The notes under the pieces were generated by a model. The model searched no databases. It saw only the letters and a program-made list of their open reading frames with translations, and was not told the origin of the DNA. The translations under genes and the position numbers were made by a program. From Flavobacterium sp. (lineage in GTDB: Bacteria; Bacteroidota; Bacteroidia; Flavobacteriales; Flavobacteriaceae), in the NCBI RefSeq assembly GCF_027531905.1, contig NZ_JAPZSU010000035.1, positions 1 to 64,000 of the forward strand: a stretch of DNA of 64,000 nt, in the 5' to 3' direction. Positions 42,720 to 51,409 of this stretch are shown piece after piece; the first letter of the stretch is position 1; each line of letters starts with the position of its first letter.

Positions 42720-43532
42720 ATGAAAAATTCCAAAATAAAAACATCAAATTCCAACGGGATTTTTCGATTTCTTCTTTTGCTTATAGCAGTCTCAACGTTT
42801 CAGTATACCTTTGCACAATTTACTATTCCTGAAAAACCTAGTTTTCAAACGTCGGTCTACGATTATGCGAATTTATTTAGTGCTGAAGAAAAAGCGCAAC
42901 TGGAAGAAAAATTAGTTCGCTATTCGGATTCGACTACCACTCAGATTGTAGTAATTTCTATTGAAAGTCTGAAGAATGAAAATGTCAATCAACTGGCAAC
43001 CAATTGGGCACATACTTGGGGAATAGGACAAGCCAAGGAAGATAATGGTGTCATCATTTTGATTGCTAAAAATGATAGAAAAATAGCCATTAATCCTGGT
43101 TACGGACTCGAAGACAGACTAACTGCTGGAATTGGAGGAGAAATCATCCGAAATATCATTACTCCAGAATTCAAGGCAGGAAGTTATTATAAAGGAATCG
43201 ACAAAGGAACTGACGCACTTTTTGATGTTTTCAAAGGCAAATACAAAGGAGAACGAAAAAAGTCTTCAGGAAAAAGTTTTCCCATTTTACCTTTGATTTT
43301 CATTATTGTCGTCTTGATTATTATTTTCTCTAAAAACAAAGGCGGAGGCAATTCTGGAAACCGAGGCGGAGGCGGCCCTAGCCTACTCGATGTTATCATT
43401 TTGAGCAACCTTGGTCGCGGAGGCGGAGGCGGATTTGGTGGTTCATCTGGCGGAGGTTTTGGCGGTGGCGGATTCGGAGGCGGATTCGGCGGAGGCGGAT
43501 TCTCTGGTGGAGGCTCAAGTGGAAGTTGGTAA
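42720..43532 (+). CDS. TPM-domain membrane protein with Gly-rich tail
   Basis: A 270-residue protein: an N-terminal signal/anchor (FRFLLLLIAVSTFQYTFA), a TPM domain (YANLFSAEEKAQLEEKLVRY, then TTQIVVISIESLKNENVNQL, EDNGVIILIAKNDRK, GLEDRLTAGIGGEII), a membrane helix (ILPLIFIIVVLIIIF) and a tail of GGGGFGGSSGGGFGG type. The domain faces the periplasm. The pair of TPM proteins plus LemA is a recurring gene set. A strong hairpin closes the cluster. Confidence 0.92.
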   Translation: MKNSKIKTSNSNGIFRFLLLLIAVSTFQYTFAQFTIPEKPSFQTSVYDYANLFSAEEKAQLEEKLVRYSDSTTTQIVVISIESLKNENVNQLATNWAHTWGIGQAKEDNGVIILIAKNDRKIAINPGYGLEDRLTAGIGGEIIRNIITPEFKAGSYYKGIDKGTDALFDVFKGKYKGERKKSSGKSFPILPLIFIIVVLIIIFSKNKGGGNSGNRGGGGPSLLDVIILSNLGRGGGGGFGGSSGGGFGGGGFGGGFGGGGFSGGGSSGSW

Positions 43533-43577
43533 GTAAAACTTCTAATTTGGTGTCAAAACATATTCACAAAAGCATAA

Positions 43578-43613
43578 AAAAACAGCGTAATGATGGTTCA
43601 TTGCGCTGTTTTT
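43578..43613 (+). terminator. terminator after the lemA-TPM cluster
   Basis: AAAAACAGCGTAATGA (43578-43593) and TCATTGCGCTGTTTTT (43598-43613) pair over 16 positions with one mismatch and a 4-nt loop. Confidence 0.8.
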
Positions 43614-43708
43614 ATTTAAAACCAAACCAAAACACCTTATTAATCAGCGATTTGTTTTTAGATAAAAAATATTTTAATAATTCTACTAATTTTATAGAAT
43701 TAATAATA

Positions 43709-43716
43709 TATATTTG
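43709..43716 (+). promoter_or_regulatory. promoter -7 element for the Cys/Met-rich leader peptide and receptor
   Basis: TATATTTG fits TAnnTTTG and lies 34 nt before the ATG of the 34-codon upstream frame. A transcript starting near 43723 would include the small frame and the receptor gene. Confidence 0.5.
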
Positions 43717-43750
43717 CTCCTAAATATTTTCAACCCAAAATAAGACTACA

Positions 43751-43855
43751 ATGAAAACGAATCAAAAGAATGCTTATTCAAAGGAAAAGCTAAAAAAGAA
43801 ACAAGTATCAATTATCAAAATCAGTGATTGTATGATGTGTATGTGCCTAGCCTAA
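43751..43855 (+). CDS. Cys/Met-rich upstream peptide (34 codons)
   Basis: An ATG-started 34-codon frame, Lys-rich (MKTNQKNAYSKEKLKKKQ) and closing with SDCMMCMCLA before TAA. It lies between a -7 element and the TonB-dependent receptor gene, with a 48-nt gap to the receptor ATG and no terminator hairpin between them. The three cysteines and three methionines near the end look like a sensing stretch: either codons for Cys/Met-dependent stalling or a metal-binding peptide. No family is recognised. Confidence 0.6.
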   Translation: MKTNQKNAYSKEKLKKKQVSIIKISDCMMCMCLA

Positions 43856-43903
43856 TAAAAATTTATATTTTAATTCGACTACTTACATGTAATTTATATA
43901 ACA

Positions 43904-46462
43904 ATGAAAAATATCTATACAAAAACACTATCAACCCTACTCTTAATTTTACTATTTTCAACTTCCTATGGCCAAAGCCTTTTAGAGGGAGAAGTTAGAA
44001 ACGATGACAATGCGCCTATAGAAGGTGTCAATATATTTATAAAAGGAACCACCAATAGTACGACTTCAGATGCTAATGGTAAGTTTTCCATTCAATCGAA
44101 AGCATTGCCATTTAACATTATTGTGCAATACGCTGGTTTTAATAACAAAGAAATTAAAATCACCGAACTACCTTCTAATGCAAAACCATTACAAATAAAT
44201 ATCTCTACAGGAGAAGAAAAAGTATTATCTGAGGTAGTGGTTACCTCAAGACGAAGAATAGAAAAAGCTCAAGATATTCCTATTGCTATTTCAGTTGTAA
44301 CAGGTAAACAAGCGGAACAAGCTGGGGCATTCAACGTGAATCGTCTAAAAGAATTGGTTCCGTCTGTCCAATTGTATTCTTCCAATCCAAGAAATACTGG
44401 AATTAACATTCGCGGTTTGGGATCTCCTTTTGGACTGACTAATGACGGTATTGACCCAGGTGTTGGTTTTTATGTAGACGGTGTTTACTTCTCTAGACCT
44501 GCCGCTACAACCTTAGATTTTATAGATGTAGATCGAATCGAAGTATTGCGCGGTCCTCAAGGTTCTTTGTTTGGAAAAAACACAACTTCGGGCGCATTTA
44601 ACATCACTTCTCGCAAACCTAGTTTCACTTCAGGTGCTGACTTTGAAGTGAGTTATGGTAATTACCAGTTCATTCAAGCCAAAGCCTCTGTTACAGGAGC
44701 TTTGAGTTCTAAAATTGCTGGTAGAATATCATTCTCTGGTACTCAACGTGATGGATTAATCGAGAATGTTGTAACTGGAAGAGCTACTAATACACTAAAT
44801 AACCAAGGAATTAGAGGACAATTACTTTATACTCCTACTGATAGAACAAATATATTATTCGCAGCAGATATCACATTGCAGCGTCCTGACGGATATGCAC
44901 AAGTAGTGGCTGGCGTTGCTCCTACACAAAGAGCGGCTTACCGTCAATTTAATGCTATTATTGCCGACTTGAATTACCAACTTCCTAGCTTGAATGCTTT
45001 TGACCGTAAGATTGACCACGACACCCCTTGGCGCTCTGGACAAGATTTAGGTGGCGCCTCTTTAAATATTGATACAAAAATTGGTAGCGGAACACTTACC
45101 TCAACAACAGCTTGGAGATTTTGGAATTGGGACCCATCGAATGATAGAGACTTTACAGGTTTACAAGTATTGGCATTATCACAAAACCCTGCCCGACATA
45201 CTCAATTTACGCAAGAAGTTCGCTATGCAGGACAATTAACCTCATCTTTAAGTGGTGTGGTAGGTCTGTTTTTCATTGACCAAGAAGTAAAAGTAAGAGG
45301 AAATGAAGAGTCTGGAAAGGCACAATGGCGATTTGCACAAAGCACCACTAGCGCATTATGGAGAACACCAGGTCTTTTTGAAGGATATGGTATAAGAACC
45401 AACTCGAATGTACGTTCAACAAGTGCCGCTGTATTTACTCAATTGGACTGGGCAATCACTGAAAAATTACACGTACTCCCAGGTTTACGATATAATTATA
45501 ACAAAAAAGCTGCTGATTACGACCGTAAAACCTACGGAGGGCTTCAAACAACAGACCCAGCTTTACTTGCACTTAAAAGATTAGTTTATACAGACCAATC
45601 GTTTACTTCAAGTACTGATGACACAGACTTTTCAGGAAATTTAACCGTGAACTACAAAGTATCTGATAAAATCAATGCCTATGCTACCTATGCAAAAAGC
45701 TATAAACCGGTTGGTGTGAATGTAGCAGGACTTCCGACTATTGCTGGCCAACCAGCTCTTGACCTTGCAGTTATTAAACCTGAAAGCGTTAACCATTATG
45801 AATTCGGTATAAAAAGTTCACCTATTAAAAATTCAGTTTTGAACTTGACCTTCTTTAATACTGAGATTAAAGATTTCCAAACCAACGTGCAAGCGGCTGA
45901 ATTGGGTGTAAATCGTGGCTACCTTGCCAATGCTGACAAAGTAAGAGTAAAGGGTATAGAATTAGATGCTAGTTTTATACTTAACAAACACTTTAGCTTT
46001 AACGCTGCTGGTACTTATAGCGATGGAAAATATGTTAAATTCACAAACGCCCCATTGCCACTAGAAGAAACTGGAGCTACGGTATCGTTTAAAGATGTTT
46101 CTGGAACAGACTTGCCAGGAGTTTCAAAATGGGCAGGAAGCCTTGGAGGTGAATACACTAAAAATGCTAAATTCTTCGGAAGCATAGGTAAATTCTTCAT
46201 CGCCCTAGATAGTTTTGCTCGTTCTGAATTCTCTTCAAGCCCTTCTGCATCGAAATATTTGGTGGTACCTGGTTATGCTATATTTAATGGTCGTTTGGGG
46301 TTCCGTGTTGCAGATGGTTTGTCGGCGTACATTTGGGGACGTAACTTATTCAACAAAGATTACTACGAGCAATTACTGCCTGCTGGTGGAAATTCAGGAC
46401 ATTATGCAGCAGTACTTGGTGACCAAAGAACGTATGGAGTAACCTTAAAATATTCGTTATAG
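43904..46462 (+). CDS. TonB-dependent receptor with N-terminal carboxypeptidase-like domain
   Basis: An 852-residue outer-membrane transporter: signal peptide (LLILLFSTSYGQ), a carboxypeptidase-regulatory-like domain (LEGEVRNDDNAPIEGVNIFI), a plug (VVVTSRRRIEKAQDIPIAIS, then YVDGVYFSRPAATTLDFIDV and IEVLRGPQGSLFGKNTTSGAFN) and a barrel ending TYGVTLKYSL. The plug resembles proteobacterial-style siderophore/cofactor receptors more than SusC, and no SusD gene follows. Substrate unknown; the Cys/Met-rich upstream peptide hints at a metal or sulfur compound. It is followed by a hairpin. Confidence 0.93.
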   Translation: MKNIYTKTLSTLLLILLFSTSYGQSLLEGEVRNDDNAPIEGVNIFIKGTTNSTTSDANGKFSIQSKALPFNIIVQYAGFNNKEIKITELPSNAKPLQINISTGEEKVLSEVVVTSRRRIEKAQDIPIAISVVTGKQAEQAGAFNVNRLKELVPSVQLYSSNPRNTGINIRGLGSPFGLTNDGIDPGVGFYVDGVYFSRPAATTLDFIDVDRIEVLRGPQGSLFGKNTTSGAFNITSRKPSFTSGADFEVSYGNYQFIQAKASVTGALSSKIAGRISFSGTQRDGLIENVVTGRATNTLNNQGIRGQLLYTPTDRTNILFAADITLQRPDGYAQVVAGVAPTQRAAYRQFNAIIADLNYQLPSLNAFDRKIDHDTPWRSGQDLGGASLNIDTKIGSGTLTSTTAWRFWNWDPSNDRDFTGLQVLALSQNPARHTQFTQEVRYAGQLTSSLSGVVGLFFIDQEVKVRGNEESGKAQWRFAQSTTSALWRTPGLFEGYGIRTNSNVRSTSAAVFTQLDWAITEKLHVLPGLRYNYNKKAADYDRKTYGGLQTTDPALLALKRLVYTDQSFTSSTDDTDFSGNLTVNYKVSDKINAYATYAKSYKPVGVNVAGLPTIAGQPALDLAVIKPESVNHYEFGIKSSPIKNSVLNLTFFNTEIKDFQTNVQAAELGVNRGYLANADKVRVKGIELDASFILNKHFSFNAAGTYSDGKYVKFTNAPLPLEETGATVSFKDVSGTDLPGVSKWAGSLGGEYTKNAKFFGSIGKFFIALDSFARSEFSSSPSASKYLVVPGYAIFNGRLGFRVADGLSAYIWGRNLFNKDYYEQLLPAGGNSGHYAAVLGDQRTYGVTLKYSL

Positions 46463-46492
46463 TGTAAATGAACTTCATTTTTACTTGGTTTT

Positions 46493-46528
46493 GAGCCGTC
46501 TGAAATTACTATTTTAGATGGCTCTTTA
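46493..46528. terminator. terminator between the TonB receptor and SDR genes
   Basis: GAGCCGTCT (46493-46501) and AGATGGCTC (46516-46524) form a 9-bp stem with one G-T pair, then TTT. It separates the convergent receptor and SDR genes. Confidence 0.65.
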
Positions 46529-46538
46529 TCATAAACAT

Positions 46539-47327
46539 CTATCTTACTTTACTCTCTAAAACGAAATGATGAAGCATTTTTGGAAAAAATCTTTTTAAAT
46601 AAATCCCTAAAACTTCTTTACCTCCAATATAAGCTTCAAATTTATTGGCTTCAATAGCCTTAATCATTTTAGAAGCAAAGACATCCACGGGCATTCCGTT
46701 TTGTGTCGCTTCATCATTTGATTTTTGAGATTCTCCGTTTGCAGTTAAAGCGTTTATAGCTACATTTGTCTGTACAAAGCCGGGACAAATAAGCGTGACT
46801 TTGATATTGTCTTTTTCATGTTCCATACGCAAAACATCAAAAAAACCATGTAATGCGTGTTTTGCACCACAATAACCTGAACGATATGGGCTTCCGAACT
46901 TCCCCATTAAACTGGTTATAGTTACAAAATGACCTTTCTTTCGTTGGATAAAATGCGGCAAAAGCGCTTTTGTTAAAGCCACCGTTCCCAAATAATCGAC
47001 CTCGATCAATTTTTTATCTACTTCAAAATCAGTTTCGGCAATTAAGGAGCGTTGACTGATTCCACCATTATTAATCAAAACATCAATGGAACCAAAAAAT
47101 TGCAAGGCTTTAGAAACAGTACTTTTGGATAAATCAAAATGAGACAAATCGAAAGGAAGTACCACAACATCTGCGCTATTACACTTTTCCTTTACTTGCT
47201 CTAATGCTTCAAGATTTCGCCCAGACAAAATAAGCTTTGCCTGTTTTGAAGCTAAAGCATAGGCTAATGCCTCCCCTATTCCACTTGAAGCACCTGTAAT
47301 CCAAATTACTTTTCCAGTTACATTCAT
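46539..47327 (-). CDS. short-chain dehydrogenase/reductase
   Basis: A 262-residue classical SDR. The cofactor motif TGASSGIGEALAYAL, the NNGG segment (VLINNGGISQRS), and the catalytic set Ser (VTITSLMG), Tyr and Lys (YRSGYCGAKHALHGFFDVLR) are present. Its closest known relatives by overall form are the DHRS7-like reductases, but the substrate is not recognisable. It stands alone, convergent with the receptor gene and divergent from the DUF2490 gene. Confidence 0.92.
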   Translation of the reverse strand: MNVTGKVIWITGASSGIGEALAYALASKQAKLILSGRNLEALEQVKEKCNSADVVVLPFDLSHFDLSKSTVSKALQFFGSIDVLINNGGISQRSLIAETDFEVDKKLIEVDYLGTVALTKALLPHFIQRKKGHFVTITSLMGKFGSPYRSGYCGAKHALHGFFDVLRMEHEKDNIKVTLICPGFVQTNVAINALTANGESQKSNDEATQNGMPVDVFASKMIKAIEANKFEAYIGGKEVLGIYLKRFFPKMLHHFVLESKVR

Positions 47328-47414
47328 AACATTTTGATTTTTTACTAAGATATAAAATAAAACATTTTTTTTGCACTATTCTATTCGTAGACTTACATTT
47401 ACAAAAAAAATATT

Positions 47415-48143
47415 TTGAAAAAAAAGTTCCTTATTCTTCTCTTTTTATCCTACTTTTTTTCCTTTTCGCAATCAGAAAAAAACATTGACCACCAAAGCAT
47501 TCTTTGGACTCGGTATTATAATTTACTGACGGTAAACGACAATTGGTCCATTCATACAGAGTTTGACAATCGTGTTTTCTTGAAGCCAATTGCCGAAAAC
47601 CTATTTGTCTTTAGAATCCAAGGCAGATACAAATGGAATTCTAATATAGAAACTGGAGCTGGTTTCACTTACTTTTCTGTTTATACTCAAGACCCACAAC
47701 AAGACTTTGATTTTGAAATTCCTGAATATAGAGGACAACAAGATGTAACGTATAAGTTCAATCTAAAAAAAATAACCCTCAACCAAAGACTACAGGTTGA
47801 AGAACGGTTCATACACAACGCTTCTAAAACAGGACTTATAGATGGCACTACCTTCAGTTGGCGTTTTCGTTACCGATTGCAAGCAGAATATCCGTTTTGG
47901 GAAAAAGAAAAACAATATCTCAAAGCAGTTGTATACGACGAGATTATGCTAAATGCTGGAAAAAGTATCATCTACAACACCTTCGACCAAAATAGAATCT
48001 ATGGTGCCTTACAATATGGTATCAACAAAAACATTGCTATTGAACTTGGCTATCTAAAAAGCTTTCAACAACGCCCTAGCGGGGTCGACTATTTCAATAG
48101 AGACATCATAAGAGTAAGTATCTTTCATAAAATGCATTTATAA
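47415..48143 (+). CDS. DUF2490 domain secreted protein
   Basis: A 242-residue protein starting at a TTG codon (47415) with a signal peptide (KKFLILLFLSYFFSFSQ). The rest is a set of alternating strands (WSIHTEFDNRVFLKP, RIQGRYKWNSNIETGAGF, RLQVEERFIH, FRYRLQAEYPFW, YGINKNIAIELGYLKSFQ), consistent with a small outer-membrane barrel of the DUF2490 group. No ligand is known. It is bounded by a bidirectional terminator on the right. Confidence 0.85.
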   Translation: MKKKFLILLFLSYFFSFSQSEKNIDHQSILWTRYYNLLTVNDNWSIHTEFDNRVFLKPIAENLFVFRIQGRYKWNSNIETGAGFTYFSVYTQDPQQDFDFEIPEYRGQQDVTYKFNLKKITLNQRLQVEERFIHNASKTGLIDGTTFSWRFRYRLQAEYPFWEKEKQYLKAVVYDEIMLNAGKSIIYNTFDQNRIYGALQYGINKNIAIELGYLKSFQQRPSGVDYFNRDIIRVSIFHKMHL

Positions 48144-48146
48144 AAA

Positions 48147-48181
48147 AAAAGACCAAAACACTTTTTATGTTTTGGTCTTTT
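48147..48181. terminator. bidirectional terminator between DUF2490 and der
   Basis: AAAAGACCAAAACA (48147-48160) and TGTTTTGGTCTTTT (48168-48181) form a perfect 14-bp stem with A-rich and T-rich flanks. Confidence 0.85.
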
Positions 48182-48188
48182 AAACTTA

Positions 48189-49499
48189 TTATTTTTCTCG
48201 AATATAAATATCAATCGGAACACCAGAAAAATCCCATTGTTCTCTAATTTTATTTTCTAAATAGCGTTTGTAAGGTTCTTTTACGTATTGTGGCAAATTC
48301 GCAAAAAATACAAATTGCGGTGTAGCCGTTGGTAATTGCATACAATATTTAATCTTCACATATTTCCCTTTAGTAGCTGGTGGTGGATATGCTTCGATAA
48401 CCTTCAACATAAATTCATTAAACTTAGAAGTAGGTATTCTTTGTTGTCTATCCTCATACACTTTTACAGTCGCCTCAAGCGCTTTCAACAAACGCTGTTT
48501 GGTCAAAGCCGAAACAAAAAGAATTGGCACATCTGTAAATGGCATCAATTCCTTTTTAATTTTCTCTTCGTAATCGCGAGTAGACATGGTATCTTTTTCT
48601 ACCAAATCCCATTTGTTAACCAAAATGATTACCCCTTTTCTGTTTTTTTCAGCTAACCAAAAAATACTTTGATCCTGTCCTTCAAAACCACGAGTAGCAT
48701 CAATCACCAAAATACAAACATCTGCGTGTTCAATAGCACGAACGGAACGCATTACGGAATAAAATTCTAAGTCTTCTTTTACTTTGGCCTTACGACGAAT
48801 TCCAGCAGTATCTACTAAATTAAATTCAAATCCAAAACGATCAAATTTTGTATCAATAGCATCTCGAGTAGTTCCTGCAATATCAGTTACCATAAAACGA
48901 TCTTGACCAATCAAGGCATTAATAAAACTAGACTTTCCCGCATTCGGACGACCCACCACAGCAAAACGTGGCAAAACCACCTCTTCTTGCACTGGCTCAG
49001 GTTTTACTGGAAAAGCTTCGATCAAAGCATCCAACAAATCACCTGTTCCACTTCCAGAAATACTTGCAAAAGTAAAATACTCTCCTAATCCTAAATTATA
49101 AAACTCTACTGCGTCTTTCTCACGCATCGCATTATCTACTTTATTCACGGCCAATAAAACAGGCTTAGTCACTTTACGCAACAACTTTGCCACCGTTTCA
49201 TCCATCGGTGTAATTCCCTCTTCTACATCTACCACAAAAACAATCACATCGGCCTCATCTATTGCCAATTCAACTTGTTTGCGGATTTCTCCCTCAAAAA
49301 CATCATCAGATCCGCGGACATATCCACCCGTATCTATCACAGAAAACTCTTTTCCGTTCCACTCGCTTTTACCATAGTTTCTATCTCTGGTTACCCCAGA
49401 AACTGAATCTACAATAGCTTCTCTTCTTTGTATCAGCCTATTAAAAAGGGTTGATTTCCCTACATTAGGTCTTCCTACTATCGCAACAATATTATTCAT
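48189..49499 (-). CDS. der: ribosome-assembly GTPase Der (EngA)
   Basis: A 436-residue protein from ATG 49499 ([17 protein letters not shown]); the longer open frame to 49556 adds unsupported residues. It has two consecutive GTPase domains (first P-loop GRPNVGKST with DTGGY and NKVD; second GRPNAGKSS with DTAGI and NKWD) and a C-terminal KH-like domain, the hallmark of Der, which is needed for 50S subunit maturation. It is the sole gene of its unit here. Confidence 0.97.
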   Translation of the reverse strand: MNNIVAIVGRPNVGKSTLFNRLIQRREAIVDSVSGVTRDRNYGKSEWNGKEFSVIDTGGYVRGSDDVFEGEIRKQVELAIDEADVIVFVVDVEEGITPMDETVAKLLRKVTKPVLLAVNKVDNAMREKDAVEFYNLGLGEYFTFASISGSGTGDLLDALIEAFPVKPEPVQEEVVLPRFAVVGRPNAGKSSFINALIGQDRFMVTDIAGTTRDAIDTKFDRFGFEFNLVDTAGIRRKAKVKEDLEFYSVMRSVRAIEHADVCILVIDATRGFEGQDQSIFWLAEKNRKGVIILVNKWDLVEKDTMSTRDYEEKIKKELMPFTDVPILFVSALTKQRLLKALEATVKVYEDRQQRIPTSKFNEFMLKVIEAYPPPATKGKYVKIKYCMQLPTATPQFVFFANLPQYVKEPYKRYLENKIREQWDFSGVPIDIYIREK

Positions 49500-49638
49500 T
49501 TTATTCGTATTCAAATAGTTATCCTTAGCGCACACTTTTGCGGTTAAGGCGTGCAAAGGTAGTGTTTAAAACTATGAGAATCAATTTTTTTGATATATTA
49601 GCACAACTAAACTATACCAAACCCAATATCCCAAAACC

Positions 49639-50136
49639 ATGGACCCAGATAACGAAATTAGATTACGCCTACGATTTTATAAAGACATCACCGAAAACAC
49701 TGACGCCGTTCGCGCAAAATTCGAAAAATTCATTCATGAAAAATCCCCTGATTATTATGCCAAAATCAGAGGCTATCACATTTGGCTCAACATCAAAGGT
49801 GATAAAAAAAGATATTGGTCACCCCATTTGCATCTCGAATTAGAAAAAAAATCCGAAACCGAAACCCATATCCGTGGCCTCTTTGGGCCAGACCCAACTT
49901 TGTGGACCTTATTTATGTTTCTGCATTTTATGATTGCAGGTACTTTCATCGTGTTTTGCGGCATTGCCTACACGCATTATGTCCTCAAAGAATCCACACA
50001 ATGGGATTTAATCGTACTTTCTATGATGATTTTCGCTTGGTTTCTGCTCTATGTCATCGCCCGACAAATCCGATCCAACGGCGAAAAACAAATGAACGAC
50101 TTAGAAAAAGTGTTTTTAAAAATAATTGAATCTTAA
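49639..50136 (+). CDS. hypothetical protein with two membrane helices
   Basis: A 165-residue protein. Residues 1-85 are soluble and charged (RFYKDITENTDAVRAKFEKF, HIWLNIKGDKKRYWSPHLHL). Two hydrophobic segments follow (LWTLFMFLHFMIAGTFIVFC and LIVLSMMIFAWFLLYVIA), then a short helical tail. No family is recognised with certainty. It stands alone; the MITE-like repeat follows its stop within 8 nt. Confidence 0.7.
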   Translation: MDPDNEIRLRLRFYKDITENTDAVRAKFEKFIHEKSPDYYAKIRGYHIWLNIKGDKKRYWSPHLHLELEKKSETETHIRGLFGPDPTLWTLFMFLHFMIAGTFIVFCGIAYTHYVLKESTQWDLIVLSMMIFAWFLLYVIARQIRSNGEKQMNDLEKVFLKIIES

Positions 50137-50143
50137 TCATTAA

Positions 50144-50348
50144 AAACCCGTTGGGTGAAATTCAAATAAAATAAAAACTTAACCACATAGAGCCATAGAT
50201 TAATAGTAATCAACATAGAAAAAATAGAAATAGCACTATTTTTCACAATAGATGAGCTATGTGAATAGTAAAACGTCTATTTGTTTCTTTTAAAAACTAT
50301 AAATTCTATGATTCTATGTGGTAAAAAATAATTTCACCCAACGGGTTT
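50144..50348 (+). repeat. MITE-like repeat, copy 2, with perfect 19-bp terminal inverted repeats
   Basis: 205 nt starting AAACCCGTTGGGTGAAATT (50144-50162) and ending with its exact inverse AATTTCACCCAACGGGTTT (50330-50348). A second inner inverse pair is ACCACATAGAGCCATAGATT / ATTCTATGATTCTATGTGGT. No coding capacity. The interior matches the 26795-26995 copy closely. It ends 17 nt before the TlpA-like ATG. Confidence 0.85.
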
Positions 50349-50365
50349 ATTAAAACCAAAAATTC

Positions 50366-51133
50366 ATGAAAATCCGATTACTAGTAGTATTTATACTTTT
50401 TGCGTCTTGCACCAATACTACTCAGTACGGAATGCCAGACACTGACCCAAATTTAATTCAGAAAGATTTTATGAAATGGTATACCTATCACTACAATACT
50501 ATTATTTTATCATCTGACTTCAAAGCAATTGACGAAAACTCTAAAATCATCAACAAAGAAAATTTCTTAAAAAAGCTAATATTAGGAAAATACATTCCAA
50601 TTCAATTAGTATCAAAAAACGGTCAACAATTTTACCAACTATTCAAATTAGAACCAAACTGCAATCCAAACATACCAAGCACTATTAAAAACGAAAGCTT
50701 ACAATCCTACCACAATTTCAAAAAAGAAGGCACATCAATTCCACATTTTAACTTTAAAGATCTAAAAGGAGTTAAATACAACAATGAGAACACAAAAAAC
50801 AAAATAATAGTTTTAAAATGTTGGAACCTACATTGTCAAAAATGCATCGAAGAAATGCCTGAGCTCAATTCATTAGTAGAGAAGTACAAAACCAGAACAG
50901 ACATTGTATTCATAAGTTTAGCCGATGACAACAGTCAAAAATTATCGAGCTTCCTAACCAAAAAGAAATTCAACTATGCCGTAGTATCAAATCAAGCGTT
51001 ATTCATAAAAAATACTTTACGCATTTCGGTATTTCCTACCCACATCATCATCAACAAACAAGGAAAAATCTCAAAAGAAGTAACTACTTTTAAAGAACTA
51101 GCCATTGCATTACAAAAAGAAGCTCTTAAATAA
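50366..51133 (+). CDS. TlpA/thioredoxin-like lipoprotein
   Basis: A 255-residue lipoprotein (KIRLLVVFILFASC, lipobox FASC). The N-terminal ~110 residues are a poorly conserved region; from ~118 a thioredoxin-fold redoxin domain begins (PHFNFKDLKGVKYNN), with CxxC in WNLHCQKCIEEMPEL, DIVFISLADDNSQKL and the cis-Pro region ISVFPTHIIINKQGKI. It should act in periplasmic thiol-disulfide exchange or cytochrome-type maturation. The WNLHC order replaces the more usual WCxxC. The MITE-like repeat occupies the space where a promoter would be. Confidence 0.85.
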   Translation: MKIRLLVVFILFASCTNTTQYGMPDTDPNLIQKDFMKWYTYHYNTIILSSDFKAIDENSKIINKENFLKKLILGKYIPIQLVSKNGQQFYQLFKLEPNCNPNIPSTIKNESLQSYHNFKKEGTSIPHFNFKDLKGVKYNNENTKNKIIVLKCWNLHCQKCIEEMPELNSLVEKYKTRTDIVFISLADDNSQKLSSFLTKKKFNYAVVSNQALFIKNTLRISVFPTHIIINKQGKISKEVTTFKELAIALQKEALK

Positions 51134-51282
51134 GTAGCCATTCCAGCTCTCCATTACAACTCCTCGTTCCAAAAAACTGTGGTTCTAATGTGCTTGAAGG
51201 AGCTTCCGCTGGTCGCTCTGCAACCACAAGAACCACTAGTTTTTGGTACTCCGGGGTTTCCATTACGATCTGGGCTAAAAAA
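51134..51282 (-). repeat. intergenic variable-hairpin element
   Basis: Read on the minus strand: AGCCCAGATCGTAATGGAAA, then a stem CCAAAAACTAGTGGTTCT paired with AGAACCACAGTTTTTTGG (about 16 of 18 positions), then GTTGTAATGGAGAGCTGGAA. The same flank architecture with other stems occurs at 32497-32577 and 26650-26700. The 64-codon minus-strand frame here follows the hairpin arms and is not a credible gene. Confidence 0.5.
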
Positions 51283-51317
51283 AAATCAGTAATTGAAACA
51301 AATTCCACTACTGATTT
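51283..51317. terminator. hairpin between the TlpA-like gene and era
   Basis: AAATCAGTA (51283-51291) and TACTGATTT (51309-51317) form a 9-bp perfect stem flanked by an A-run on the left; it suits termination of minus-strand transcription or of either convergent gene. Confidence 0.55.
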
Positions 51318-51409
51318 CACGTTTATTATACCTCAATAAAAACTGAACAGCTTCAATATACTTTTCACCTTTCACTTCTAACTTCTAATCTCTCACTTCT
51401 AACTTATAG

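Noticed and set aside
42279..43532. Frameshifted single TPM gene split in two
   Set aside because: Each half contains its own complete TPM domain and own start, and the second has a signal anchor; they are two genes.
51126..51320. Minus-strand 64-codon frame after the TlpA-like gene
   Set aside because: Coincides with the variable-hairpin element and terminator arms; composition follows the repeat and not a protein family.
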